Below are positions 9,168 through 18,876 of a DNA stretch of 64,000 nt, piece after piece (the stretch's first letter is position 1; each line of letters opens with the position of its first letter). The stretch lies in assembly GCA_021203545.1 (NCBI GenBank), contig JAJQAZ010000111.1:62001-126000 (forward strand), read 5' to 3'. Made by a program: the position numbers and the translations under genes. The notes beneath the pieces are model-generated. The model did not search any database. It was not told the origin of the DNA and saw only the letters and a program-made list of their open reading frames with translations. This stretch comes from Tannerellaceae bacterium (GTDB lineage Bacteria > Bacteroidota > Bacteroidia > Bacteroidales > Tannerellaceae).

Positions 9168-10007
9168 TCAACAGGATTTTAACTTGTTTACCAGTTTAAT
9201 AGCTTCCACAGCCTCTTTTACATCGTGTACCCGCAGGATATCAGCCCCATTCAACAGTGCAAACGTATTCAACACAGTGGTTCCGTTGAGGCTTTCCTGT
9301 GGGGTAGAATCCAGTAATTTATAAATCATTGCTTTGCGGGAGATCCCGACTAACAAAGGTAAATCAAAAATCCGGAATTCTTTCAGGTTCCCCAAAAGCG
9401 AATAGTTTTGTTCCAGTGTTTTACTGAATCCGTAACCAGGGTCTATAATAATATCATTTACTCCCAGTAACCGCAGTTTTTCTATCTTTTCCGCAAAATA
9501 TTTCCGGATATCAACAAGCAGGTGTTCATAATCTGTATATTGTTGCATGGTTTGTGGAGTACCCCGCATATGCATCAGGATATAAGGAACTTTTAATTCT
9601 CCCATCACCGGAAACATCGTTTCATCTAACTGCCCTCCGCTTATATCATTGATAATAGCCACACCATACTCTTCCACGCACCGGCGGGCAATTTCTCCCC
9701 TGAAAGTATCAACAGATATAATCGCCTCGGGGTAGTTCCTGTTCAGGATAGTTAAAGCAAAATGTAACCGTTCCATCTCCTCTTCCGGCGAAATATCTGT
9801 TGCCCCGGGACGCGATGAATAGGCTCCCACATCAATAATATCCCCTCCTTCCGACAGAATGGATTCTACCCGTTCGGAAATCTCCTTTTCGGTTTGTTTC
9901 CGGCTGCCTGAATAAAAAGAGTCCGGCGTGATATTAACAATACCCATAACCAGGGGATTTTCCAGCGAAACCAGTTCCCCTTTGATGTTAATGCTTTTAA
10001 AAGTCAT
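9168..10007 (-). CDS. folP: Dihydropteroate synthase
   Basis: FolP condenses p-aminobenzoate with the pterin pyrophosphate in folate synthesis. From the ATG at 10007 the protein has 279 residues, with the signatures MGIVNITPDSFYSG, VDTFRGEIA and IIDPGYGFSKT. A longer reading starts with TTG at 10043, but the -7 box at 10042-10049 overlaps that codon, so the ATG at 10007 is the real start. It shares a transcript with dacA and is divergent from murF. Confidence 0.95.
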   Translation of the reverse strand: MTFKSINIKGELVSLENPLVMGIVNITPDSFYSGSRKQTEKEISERVESILSEGGDIIDVGAYSSRPGATDISPEEEMERLHFALTILNRNYPEAIISVDTFRGEIARRCVEEYGVAIINDISGGQLDETMFPVMGELKVPYILMHMRGTPQTMQQYTDYEHLLVDIRKYFAEKIEKLRLLGVNDIIIDPGYGFSKTLEQNYSLLGNLKEFRIFDLPLLVGISRKAMIYKLLDSTPQESLNGTTVLNTFALLNGADILRVHDVKEAVEAIKLVNKLKSC

Positions 10008-10041
10008 TTTTTTAACTCTATCTGCTGAAACAATTTCACAC

Positions 10042-10049
10042 AAAAGTAC
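10042..10049 (-). promoter_or_regulatory. Bacteroidetes -7 box for folP-dacA
   Basis: The minus strand reads TACTTTTG. It overlaps the upstream TTG codon and thereby fixes the folP start at 10007. Confidence 0.65.
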
Positions 10050-10069
10050 GTAAATAATATAATATACTT

Positions 10070-10077
10070 TACATTTG
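10070..10077 (+). promoter_or_regulatory. Bacteroidetes -7 box for murF
   Basis: TACATTTG matches TAnnTTTG and lies 27 bases before the murF ATG at 10104. It is back to back with the folP box. Confidence 0.65.
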
Positions 10078-10103
10078 TATTAGATATAAACTCATGTGAG
10101 CCT

Positions 10104-11387
10104 ATGACTATTGCGGAACTTTACGAGAAATTTTTACACCATCCCAAAATTACAACCGATAGCAGGAACTGTCCTAAAGCATCCCTGTTCTTTGGTTTGA
10201 AAGGAGAGCGGTTCGATGGTAATCAATATGCGGCCCAGGCTTTATCGGTAGGGGCATCCTATGCTATTATTGATGATGAAAAGTATTATACCGGTGAGCG
10301 TACTATCCTGGTAGAAAATGCGTTGGTAACTTTGCAGAAGCTGGCCCGGCACCACAGAAAAGTACTGGGCATACCGGTAATTGCCATTACAGGAACCAAT
10401 GGAAAGACTACCACAAAAGAATTAGTGGCCTCTGTGCTTTCTTCTAAATTTAATCTGGCTTATACGGAAGGAAACCTGAATAATCAGATAGGAGTGCCCC
10501 TCACCCTGCTGAAAATGAACCATGAACATGAGATGGCGGTCATAGAAATGGGTGCCAGTAAACCGGGAGACATTAAAGAACTGGTTGATATCGCATTACC
10601 TAACTATGGGATAATCACCAATGTAGGGCATGCGCATCTGGAAGGGTTCGGTTCTTTTGAAGGGGTGGTACAAACCAAAGGGGGATTATACGATTACCTG
10701 AAACGTACCAAAGGTACTGTGTTTATTAATGAAGATGATCCTATCATGAAAAATATGGCCCGTGGCATTGAACAGGTAACCTATGGAACTTCTGACGATG
10801 TATTTGCCTCCGGTTCAGTAGAATCCTCTGATCCTTTCCTGACCTTCAACTGGAAACAGCAGGGGAAAATAAATACAGTCGAAACACACCTGATCGGTTC
10901 CTATAATCTGATGAACGCGTTGGCTGCTGTGGCAATCGGTCGGTATTTTAAGATACCTTCCCACCGCATCAGCCGTATTATCTCCGAATATGAGCCGGTT
11001 AATAACCGTTCGCAGTTAAAATGTACAGGGAAAAACGAACTGATCATCGATGCCTACAATGCCAATCCCAGCAGTATGAAAGTGGCATTGGAGAATTTCG
11101 CATCCATAAAACAAACACCTAAAGCAGTCATCGTAGGAGATATGTTTGAATTAGGAGAGGAGAGCGAAGCCTTACACCGGGAAATCGTAGACCAGTTAAA
11201 AGGTATCTCTTTAGATAAAGTGTACCTGTGCGGAGAAATCTTTGGACGTGTAACAAAAGATTTTCCCGTGTTCGGAACAACTGCGGAATTAAAAGCCGAA
11301 TTGGAAAAAGAGTCGCTGGCAGGATATACCATTCTGATCAAAGGATCACGGGGTATGGCTCTGGAACAATTAGTAGATGCTTTATAA
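10104..11387 (+). CDS. murF: UDP-N-acetylmuramoyl-tripeptide--D-alanyl-D-alanine ligase
   Basis: MurF adds D-Ala-D-Ala to the UDP-MurNAc-tripeptide in the cytoplasm, using ATP. The 427-residue protein has the Mur ligase order: an N-terminal UDP-substrate domain, a central ATPase with P-loop GTNGKTTTKE near residue 96, NVGHAHLEGFGS, and a C-terminal domain with DAYNANPSSM. It stands outside the usual dcw cluster. The decayed TauE/SafE gene follows after 12 bases. Confidence 0.95.
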   Translation: MTIAELYEKFLHHPKITTDSRNCPKASLFFGLKGERFDGNQYAAQALSVGASYAIIDDEKYYTGERTILVENALVTLQKLARHHRKVLGIPVIAITGTNGKTTTKELVASVLSSKFNLAYTEGNLNNQIGVPLTLLKMNHEHEMAVIEMGASKPGDIKELVDIALPNYGIITNVGHAHLEGFGSFEGVVQTKGGLYDYLKRTKGTVFINEDDPIMKNMARGIEQVTYGTSDDVFASGSVESSDPFLTFNWKQQGKINTVETHLIGSYNLMNALAAVAIGRYFKIPSHRISRIISEYEPVNNRSQLKCTGKNELIIDAYNANPSSMKVALENFASIKQTPKAVIVGDMFELGEESEALHREIVDQLKGISLDKVYLCGEIFGRVTKDFPVFGTTAELKAELEKESLAGYTILIKGSRGMALEQLVDAL

Positions 11388-11399
11388 AATATCCTGTTA

Positions 11400-11953
11400 A
11401 TGAGCAATTTTATAGTTGATCAGTATACGTTTGTACAATTTATCATACTATTTGTTACTGCTTTATTAATCGGAATGTCTAAAACCGGTATACAGGGAAT
11501 CACGTTGTTTATGATCCCTTTAATGGCTTTTAGCTTTGGAGCCAAAGCCTCTACCGGTGTTATTCTTCCTATGTTGTGCTTTGCCGATCTGTCTCCTCTT
11601 CCTGGTGGTATGCACCGTTTTTCGGGCTATTAGGAGGTTTTACAACCATGATCGGTAATGCCGCCGGCCCTGTTATGGCTGTCTATCTTCTTTCCATGCG
11701 TTTACCTAAATATAGTTTTGTAGGAACAAGCGCATGGTTCTTTCTGGTTGTCAACTATCTGAAACTCCCTTTACAAGTATTCGTCTGGGAAAATATAACC
11801 TTGCAAACCCTAATACTTAATTTATTTACTATTCCCATTATCATAATAGGTGCTGTTATCGGTATCTGGTTTGTAAAAAAAGTACCTCAGGAAACCTATA
11901 CCAGGTTCATTATTATAATTACTATACTCTCCACATTGATGCTGTTCTTTTAA
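11400..11953 (+). pseudogene. TauE/SafE family permease, internally deleted and frameshifted
   Basis: The first frame (11400-11633) encodes an N-terminal TauE/SafE half with LIGMSKTGIQG, then diverges after LPMLCFADL. The second frame resumes with FFGLLGGFTTMIGNAAGP and runs through the C-terminal helices to 11953. Together they would give about 185 residues against roughly 250 for the family, so the middle membrane segments are lost and the reading frame is broken. Intact members export sulfite or organosulfonates. The gene is almost certainly inactive. Confidence 0.85.
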
Positions 11954-12020
11954 TATTCCGGCGTACGACTTTTTCCAAAGTTACTATGTTCATTTTTTCG
12001 TTTTATAGATATAACTTAAT

Positions 12021-12115
12021 CGTTTATCAATTGTCAAACGAATAAGTAACAATTGTCAAACGAATAGTCCATAACTGTCAAACGAATAAGTAACAATTGA
12101 TAAACGGAAAAGTAT
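12021..12115. repeat. 22-bp tandem repeat, four copies, with an inverted half-unit
   Basis: Units begin at 12028, 12050, 12072 and 12094, exactly 22 bases apart. The core is CAATTGTCAAACG; the third copy begins TAACTG and the fourth has CAATTGATAAACG. An inverted half-unit CGTTTATCAATTG (12021-12033) is an exact reverse complement of the fourth core. The array lies 70-160 bases upstream of the ECF sigma gene. A 22-base period is two helical turns. Confidence 0.85.
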
Positions 12116-12171
12116 AGATAACGAATTTACAAAGTTGTGTACGTAAACATACTTACTTATCCTTTTTTGCT

Positions 12172-12179
12172 TATATTTG
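12172..12179 (+). promoter_or_regulatory. Possible -7 box just before the ECF sigma gene
   Basis: TATATTTG matches TAnnTTTG but ends only 5 bases before the ATG at 12184. The transcript would be nearly leaderless, or translation begins at the second ATG (12190). Confidence 0.4.
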
Positions 12180-12183
12180 TTTA

Positions 12184-12729
12184 ATGGATATGGATTCTGA
12201 TTCAACTGATCTTTATCGCAAAGTGTATCTTGAATATGCGCCCATGTTATTACGTTTTGCGGAGAAGTTTGTCTCTCCCTTTTATGCAGAAGACATCGTA
12301 CACGATGTTTTTCTGAAGCTTTGGGACAGGCAGGTATTCCTTTTGCCGGAAAATGAGTTGAAGCGGGTTCTCTTTGTAGCAGTTAGAAATGCCTGTTTTG
12401 ACCAATTACGTAAATTCAACCTGGAGCAGGAATATCTGGATAAAAGTATTATTCAGTTAAAATTAGATGAACTGGAATTTTACGAAAATGCAGAACAACA
12501 GTTTATGCAAAAGGAGTTACTGGCATTGTTGCTCCAAAAAGTAGAGGAACTTCCGGAAAGAAGCCGTGAGATTTTCAAACTATCTTATCTTGAAGGTTTA
12601 AAAGCGGCTGAAATAGCAGACCGTTTGGATCTATCCGTTCGTACCGTAGAAAACCAACTTTACCGTGCTTTACTTCATTTACGGAAATCCGGCTCCCGTA
12701 TTTTTCTTTATTTGTTTACTTTTCTCTGA
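12184..12729 (+). CDS. ECF RNA polymerase sigma factor (SusCD-associated)
   Basis: This 181-residue protein has the sigma-70 region 2 sequence YAEDIVHDVFLKLWDR (about residues 36-51) and a region 4 helix-turn-helix LEGLKAAEIADRLDLSVRTVENQLYR near the C-terminus. It belongs to the Bacteroidetes ECF group that works with FecR-type anti-sigma factors and TonB-linked receptors. By analogy it activates the downstream SusC/SusD operon when substrate binding signals through the receptor's N-terminal STN domain. Confidence 0.93.
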   Translation: MDMDSDSTDLYRKVYLEYAPMLLRFAEKFVSPFYAEDIVHDVFLKLWDRQVFLLPENELKRVLFVAVRNACFDQLRKFNLEQEYLDKSIIQLKLDELEFYENAEQQFMQKELLALLLQKVEELPERSREIFKLSYLEGLKAAEIADRLDLSVRTVENQLYRALLHLRKSGSRIFLYLFTFL

Positions 12730-12818
12730 TTTTTTCAAAAAGTTTATTTGTGTGTGAGTACTTTTCTTTTCCTGTTCGTTGTAGAAGAAAGGATACATAA
12801 CTAATCCAGCGGTTTACC

Positions 12819-13793
12819 ATGAACAATGACTACTCACATCTCATCATAGGATACCTGCAGGGCACATTATCAACAGAAGAAATGGTGGCTTTCCGGACAT
12901 GGGTAAATGCCGGTCCGGACCATAAAAAGTTATTCTTTGAGGTAAAAGCGGTTTATGATGCCTGCTTAAGTGAAAACCGGGCCATCGATATAAACGGGAG
13001 TTGGCTACGCCTTTTAAAGAAAAAACAACAATCAAAGAGATATTTTACCCTATTGAAACGGGCCGGGTCGTATGCTGCCACTATTTTGTTAGCTATTGGT
13101 ATTACTTCTTTACTTTTTATATGGATTCCGGATAGAACAGAGACAATCGCTTCCCGCTATATCGGAGGAGACGGTTTAGAAGCGGATGTGGTTATTTTAC
13201 CGGATGGTACACAGGTAAGCCTCGGGTCAAAAACGACCTTTTATTATGAGTCCGGTTACGGTAAATCCCAACGAAAAGTATTTTTGGAGGGCGAAGCCTA
13301 CTTCGAAGTAGCTGCCAATAAAAAGAAACCTTTCATCGTACAGTTAAACGGACAGGCAATAGAAGTTTTAGGCACTAAGTTTAATGTAATGGCTTATCCC
13401 ACTGATTCTCTCTTCACTACAACCTTGCTGGAAGGATCCATCCGGATATCAGGTGATAACTTATCCCGGAGTGTCGTACTTAAACCCAATCAGCAATTTA
13501 TATTAAACCGCAACAACCTGGCCGCTAAGGTACATCAGGTAGATGTCAGCCAGTTTATTTCCTGGACATCCGGTTATTATTATTTTCCGGAACAACGTCT
13601 GGAATCTATTCTGCACCGTTTAAGCCATGTATATGGAGTAACATTTGCCGTCCATTCCGAAAAATTGAATAATACAGTCTTTACCGGAACATTCTATCGT
13701 GGGCAAAGCATCAAAGACATCATGGAAATCATCCATTTGTCGGTACCTATTAAATACATCATCGATGAGCAACATGTAAGCATATATGACTAA
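12819..13793 (+). CDS. FecR family anti-sigma factor
   Basis: The 324-residue protein has a cytoplasmic N-terminal segment, one membrane helix near residues 85-105, a periplasmic FecR domain (about 115-215, with VILPDGTQVSLGSKT and FLEGEAYFEVA) and a C-terminal DUF4974 domain (about 250-320). It should hold the upstream ECF sigma at the inner membrane and release it on a signal from the SusC-like receptor that follows. Confidence 0.93.
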   Translation: MNNDYSHLIIGYLQGTLSTEEMVAFRTWVNAGPDHKKLFFEVKAVYDACLSENRAIDINGSWLRLLKKKQQSKRYFTLLKRAGSYAATILLAIGITSLLFIWIPDRTETIASRYIGGDGLEADVVILPDGTQVSLGSKTTFYYESGYGKSQRKVFLEGEAYFEVAANKKKPFIVQLNGQAIEVLGTKFNVMAYPTDSLFTTTLLEGSIRISGDNLSRSVVLKPNQQFILNRNNLAAKVHQVDVSQFISWTSGYYYFPEQRLESILHRLSHVYGVTFAVHSEKLNNTVFTGTFYRGQSIKDIMEIIHLSVPIKYIIDEQHVSIYD

Positions 13794-13949
13794 TAAATTG
13801 TCTAACCCTAAAGAAAAGTACCATGAATAGCAGCTAATCAACAAAAAGAAAGAAGAGAAAATCTTGCAGGATCCTCTCTTCTTATAATCGTTCCTAATTA
13901 AATTCCCATTGCAGTGGGATCAGTATTTAATTCTTAAACATACAAATAT

Positions 13950-16900
13950 ATGAATAACCAGCATATAGTTACTTTTAATTACCCAAAAAGAGCTATAAAT
14001 ATTATGAAAATAATACTAATTATGATGGTTGCCGGCTTAACACAAGCAGTCGCTGTCACGTACGCACAGACAACAATACTCAGTGTTCAAGTGAAAAATG
14101 AAACATTGGAAAGTGTATTCAAGAGGATCGAGAAAGAGAGCGAATTTCTGTTTTTCTATAACGTGGACGAGATAGATAAAAATGAAAAAATATCGCTGGA
14201 TAAAAAGAATAGTCCCATTGATGAGATATTACAGGAAATATTTGAAAAAACAGGAATAACCTATTCAATCAAAGACCGTCATATTGTATTGACTTCTTCT
14301 CCCGGAACCAAAGTACAGGATACTCCCCAAACAAATAAAACCATTTCCGGTATAATCCGCGATGACAGGGGAGAGACAATTATCGGAGCCAATGTTGTGG
14401 AAAAAGGAACCACCAACGGAGTTATTACCGATATGGATGGACATTTCACACTGTCTGTTTCTGAAAACTCAACTCTTCAGATATCTTATATCGGCTATCT
14501 GATGCAGGAAGTGCCTGTACGCAACCAAACAAATTTTCAAATAACCTTACGGGAAGATATACAAAGCTTAGATGAAGTTGTGGTAATCGGGTACGGTACA
14601 GTGAAAAAGAAAGATGTTACGGGAGCGGTATCGCAGGTCCGTTCGGAAGAGATCCTGAAAACAAACAGTCCCACACTGGCTACCGCTTTACAGGGACAAA
14701 TACCTGTAGATGTGGGCGGTGTCTGGAAACCGGGATCTAACCCTTCGATCGAAATAAGGGGAGTCAGTTCTATTACCGGCTCTAACGATCCTTTGTGGGT
14801 GGTGGATGGAATACCGATGCAAAGTTCAAGTGTCAGCCTGAATCCCAATGATGTGGAATCTATTGACATCCTCAAAGATGCTTCCGCTTCGGCTATATAC
14901 GGGGCACGGGGTTCCAATGGAGTAATTATCGTAACAACCAAACGGGCTGTAGCTGGCCAAAACAGTATAAAAGCCAGCTATAGTGGTTGGGTAGGATTCG
15001 AGCAACTAAGCAGAAGGCCGGATCTGATGAATGGAGACGAACATGTGGCTTACAGGCGCCTGGCAGTACAAAATGCCGGAAGAGATACTTCGGATGAAGC
15101 CATGTTCGATGCGGTGGAACTTGCCACGCTGCAAAGTAGAAATTATACCGATTGGTTTGACCTGGTATGGGGCGGAACCGCTTTTTCTACCAATCATAAT
15201 TTTACTCTCAACGCTTCCAGCCAGAAAACAGCCACTATGCTTTCTTTATCTTATCTCGATCAGGGTTCCTTAATTGAAACCGCCGGATATAAACGGTTCA
15301 ATGTAAATTTCAATAACACATTTGAGTTTTCCGAACGGTTGAAATTTACAACAGCAATTTTAGGTTCTTATTCAAAAACCGAAAATTTTCATGCCTATGT
15401 GCGGCATGCTTATTATCTGTCGCCCCTGGTTACTCCATACGATGAAGAAGGAAATGTGAAATTATATTCGAATCCCAATGAAAACCTGATCACTAACCCG
15501 TTGGCAGAAATAGAAAATAACCGCAACTCCACCACATTGTATGGCTTTATCGGTTCCCTTTCCATGGACTGGCGGATCTGGGACGAATTAAGGTATAAAT
15601 TTTCTGCCGGTATCGATTTCTCAACAGACGATAACGGAAAGTATGAAGGGAGCGAAACCCGTGAAAGAAGCGAAGGCCCCCATGCGGCAAGCTACGAAAG
15701 CAGGAAACGTCTCTCTTCAATTGTAGATAATGTCTTATCCTACAATAAGGTTGTTAATAATCACCGGATAGGCGTTATGGCAGCTTATAATATAGAAACG
15801 TATCAATCAAAATCAGTTTACCTGAAGGGCACTGATATGTTTTTTGATGGTTTGTTTTATAATCTGGAATCTGCCGCCACTGTATTAGGGAAAAATACCA
15901 AACTATCCGAATGGGGCATCATGTCTTATATGGGGCGTATTAACTATAGTTTTTTGGAGCGCTATCTGTTAACCCTTACCTATCGCCGGGATGGCTCCTC
16001 CCGCTTGTCGGATAAAAATAAGTGGGCCGGATTCCCCTCTGTCTCTGTAGCATGGAGACTATCCGAAGAACCGTTCATGCTCTCTTTCAATCAAAAATTC
16101 CTGGATAATCTGAAATTGCGCCTCTCCTGGGGAAATACGGGAAATACAAATGCAGATCCTTACGGAACATTGGGGAAACTCTCCACTACCTATTATTCAT
16201 GGGATGAAACTCCGGCAATGGGTATTATTCCAACCGGTATTCCTAATCCGGATCTAAAATGGGAGAAAACGGAAGAATATAATATCGGACTGGATTTCGG
16301 ATTATTCCATTCCCGCCTCAATGGTGCGGTCGACTGGTATAGGCGTACAACAAAAGATTTAATCCTATCCCGTAATCTTCCTGCTACATCCGGTTACACA
16401 TCTATTACACAAAATATAGGTAGTACACGGAACCAGGGTATTGAAATCAGCCTGAATGGAGATTTAATACGAAAAAAAGATTTACGATGGAATATGGGTA
16501 TTACTTTCTTTAAAAATAAAAACCAAATACTGGATCTGTTCGGAGATAAGAAAGATGATGTAGGGTCAAAACACTTTATCGGATATCCCATACGGGTTCA
16601 ATATTTACTGGATTTCATCGGCGTGTGGCAGGAAAATGAAGCCGAACAGGCCGCTGTGTGTAACGCGGAACCGGGATACCCTAAATACTGGGATATATAT
16701 AACAAAGAGGGGGAAGCCCCCGGTATTAATTTGAATGACGACCGGTACATCATCAACACAGATCCTTCCTGGATCGGAGGATTAAATACAACGGTAGTCT
16801 ACAAAGATTTTGATTTGTATATAAGCATGAATACCCGTCAGGGAGAAAAACAATGGTCGGATGTACATGCCATTGATAATATCGAAAGGTATATCAGTTT

Positions 16901-17219
16901 CAGGCAAAATTACTGGACTCCTGAAAACAAATCCAACACCGATCCGGCTCCTGCTGTAGCAAATACCTATACCGATTTTACTAACAGCGATTATTATATT
17001 CATGATGTCTCTTTTGTCCGTTTATCCAATATCTCCCTGGGATACACTTTACCGTCGAACGTGGCTAAAAAGTTTGGAATGGAAAGGGCAAAAGTATATG
17101 TAAATATCAGCAATCCATGTGTCTGGAGCAGTTACAAAGGACAGGATCCGCAGGTAACGCACCGGGAATCATATCCTGCTGTAACCTCTTATCAATTTGG
17201 TATAAATCTGAATTTCTAA
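13950..17219 (+). CDS. SusC/RagA TonB-linked outer-membrane receptor with STN domain
   Basis: The 1089-residue protein has a signal peptide ending near TYAQ (about residue 40), a signalling STN domain (about 46-110), a carboxypeptidase-D-like regulatory domain (about 127-205), a plug domain starting at EVVVIGYGTVKKKDVTGAV, and a beta-barrel to the C-terminal aromatic residue. The STN domain marks it as a transducing receptor for the FecR/ECF pair just upstream. It imports a ligand captured by the SusD-like partner. The ligand cannot be read from sequence. Confidence 0.95.
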   Translation: MNNQHIVTFNYPKRAINIMKIILIMMVAGLTQAVAVTYAQTTILSVQVKNETLESVFKRIEKESEFLFFYNVDEIDKNEKISLDKKNSPIDEILQEIFEKTGITYSIKDRHIVLTSSPGTKVQDTPQTNKTISGIIRDDRGETIIGANVVEKGTTNGVITDMDGHFTLSVSENSTLQISYIGYLMQEVPVRNQTNFQITLREDIQSLDEVVVIGYGTVKKKDVTGAVSQVRSEEILKTNSPTLATALQGQIPVDVGGVWKPGSNPSIEIRGVSSITGSNDPLWVVDGIPMQSSSVSLNPNDVESIDILKDASASAIYGARGSNGVIIVTTKRAVAGQNSIKASYSGWVGFEQLSRRPDLMNGDEHVAYRRLAVQNAGRDTSDEAMFDAVELATLQSRNYTDWFDLVWGGTAFSTNHNFTLNASSQKTATMLSLSYLDQGSLIETAGYKRFNVNFNNTFEFSERLKFTTAILGSYSKTENFHAYVRHAYYLSPLVTPYDEEGNVKLYSNPNENLITNPLAEIENNRNSTTLYGFIGSLSMDWRIWDELRYKFSAGIDFSTDDNGKYEGSETRERSEGPHAASYESRKRLSSIVDNVLSYNKVVNNHRIGVMAAYNIETYQSKSVYLKGTDMFFDGLFYNLESAATVLGKNTKLSEWGIMSYMGRINYSFLERYLLTLTYRRDGSSRLSDKNKWAGFPSVSVAWRLSEEPFMLSFNQKFLDNLKLRLSWGNTGNTNADPYGTLGKLSTTYYSWDETPAMGIIPTGIPNPDLKWEKTEEYNIGLDFGLFHSRLNGAVDWYRRTTKDLILSRNLPATSGYTSITQNIGSTRNQGIEISLNGDLIRKKDLRWNMGITFFKNKNQILDLFGDKKDDVGSKHFIGYPIRVQYLLDFIGVWQENEAEQAAVCNAEPGYPKYWDIYNKEGEAPGINLNDDRYIINTDPSWIGGLNTTVVYKDFDLYISMNTRQGEKQWSDVHAIDNIERYISFRQNYWTPENKSNTDPAPAVANTYTDFTNSDYYIHDVSFVRLSNISLGYTLPSNVAKKFGMERAKVYVNISNPCVWSSYKGQDPQVTHRESYPAVTSYQFGINLNF

Positions 17220-17238
17220 CCCTAAAAATTCAACTACA

Positions 17239-18843
17239 ATGAAGAAACTGTTTATGATATATATGGCTGTTTGCATCTGTTTTTCCGGTTGTGATATCCT
17301 GGATGAAGATCCGCAAACCCAATTAACACCCAAGGGATATTATGATACCAAAGAAGGGATCGAAACATTAGTAAATGCCTGTTATTCCAGATTACGTTAC
17401 GTTACGGCTTCCGATGTGTATCTGTTACGCCTCACCGAGCAGGGCACAGATATCTTTGAATCAGGTCTTGATGGGTCTATCAATTTTGATAGCTACAGAA
17501 TCTCGCTTACAGCCGGCGAAATTACCAGGCTATGGGAAGATTGTTATATTGGTATCAATGGCTGCAACACACTAACCGCTTATCTGCCTGCTGTAGCGGA
17601 TATGACCGGTCCGGAGAAAATTATCCGGGAAGCTGAAGTCCGTTTTCTCCGGGCCTATATGTATTATCACCTGATTATGCAATTTGGAGATGTACACCTC
17701 ACGCTTGAACCGACTGAAGGAGTAGAAACAGAAGCCAACCGTACATCGGTGGCGCAGATACTGGACGAAGCCATTTATCCGGACTTACGGTATGCTGTTG
17801 CGAATCTGCCGCTATTGCAATCTGATTATGGCCGCGTTGATGTGCATGGTGCCCGGTTCTTTCTGTCGTATGTACTCCTGTCCGATAGCCGGAGCGGTAA
17901 AGCCCAATTTGACGAAGCTGCCGGGTTAGCGGTAAATGTAATTGAAAATTCGCCCTATGCGTTACAGGAAAACCGTTTCCTGGTGTACGACCAGGACAAT
18001 GATATGAACAACGAAATCATCTGGAGTTTTCAGTTCTCGCAGGATGAATCTCTCCGGGAGAATGGCAATAAAACCCATTTGTATTTTGTACCCCAATACC
18101 AAAATTCACCGGGTATGACACGTGTTATAGAGTACGGACGCTCTTTTACCCGGTTTAAACCTACACAATTTATGTGCGATCTGTATGATCCGGACATAGA
18201 TGCCCGTTATCAGGCCTATTGGCGCGATACCTGGTATACCGTGGTTGAAACCGAAAATCTGTCTCTGGGAGACACCGCAATATATATGCCTCAGAAAGCA
18301 TGGACCAAAGAACAGATAGATGCCCAAAAGTACAGAGTATATAATCCGGAATTCAGCGAAAATTATGGTGATGGTTATTTCCGTACAAATAACCAGGTAT
18401 TCTGGCAGCTGAGAAAATTCGATGATGTTAAGCGGCCCACTATGAACGAAGAAAAAGGAACCCGTGATTGGGTCTGCTTCCGCGTGGCCGAAGCCTATTT
18501 GCTGGCCGGAGAAGCCTATTACCGTAGTGGCGACAATGGCAATGCCGTAAAATATATCAATATTCTGCGTCGCAACGCAGCCGTACCGGGCAAAGAAAGT
18601 GACATGGAGATCACCGCAGCCGATCTCTCTATTGATTTTATACTGGATGAACGGGCACGTGAACTTTGTGGAGAAGGTAAACGCTGGTACGACCTGAAAC
18701 GTTTGGATAAACTACTGGAAAGGGCCATGAAACATAACCCGCTGGCTTCTGTGAATATGAAACCATACCATGTGCTCCGTCCCATACCACAAAGTCAGAT
18801 CGACAGATGTTCCAATCTATATCCTCAAAACGAAGGATGGTAA
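17239..18843 (+). CDS. RagB/SusD family lipoprotein
   Basis: The 534-residue protein starts with a lipoprotein signal (FSGCDILDEDP; lipidated Cys near residue 18) and has the N-terminal SusD-like TPR region and the C-terminal RagB/SusD domain, including FRVAEAYLLAGEAYYRSG and LDERARELCGEGKRWYDLKR. It is the surface substrate-binding lid of the SusC receptor encoded 19 bases upstream. No glycoside hydrolase is adjacent. Confidence 0.95.
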   Translation: MKKLFMIYMAVCICFSGCDILDEDPQTQLTPKGYYDTKEGIETLVNACYSRLRYVTASDVYLLRLTEQGTDIFESGLDGSINFDSYRISLTAGEITRLWEDCYIGINGCNTLTAYLPAVADMTGPEKIIREAEVRFLRAYMYYHLIMQFGDVHLTLEPTEGVETEANRTSVAQILDEAIYPDLRYAVANLPLLQSDYGRVDVHGARFFLSYVLLSDSRSGKAQFDEAAGLAVNVIENSPYALQENRFLVYDQDNDMNNEIIWSFQFSQDESLRENGNKTHLYFVPQYQNSPGMTRVIEYGRSFTRFKPTQFMCDLYDPDIDARYQAYWRDTWYTVVETENLSLGDTAIYMPQKAWTKEQIDAQKYRVYNPEFSENYGDGYFRTNNQVFWQLRKFDDVKRPTMNEEKGTRDWVCFRVAEAYLLAGEAYYRSGDNGNAVKYINILRRNAAVPGKESDMEITAADLSIDFILDERARELCGEGKRWYDLKRLDKLLERAMKHNPLASVNMKPYHVLRPIPQSQIDRCSNLYPQNEGW

Positions 18844-18876
18844 AAATACCTGTATAACTTAATTAAATAACACAGT

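Noticed and set aside
12021-12115. CRISPR array
   Set aside because: The 22-base units are contiguous with no unique spacers, and no cas genes are present.
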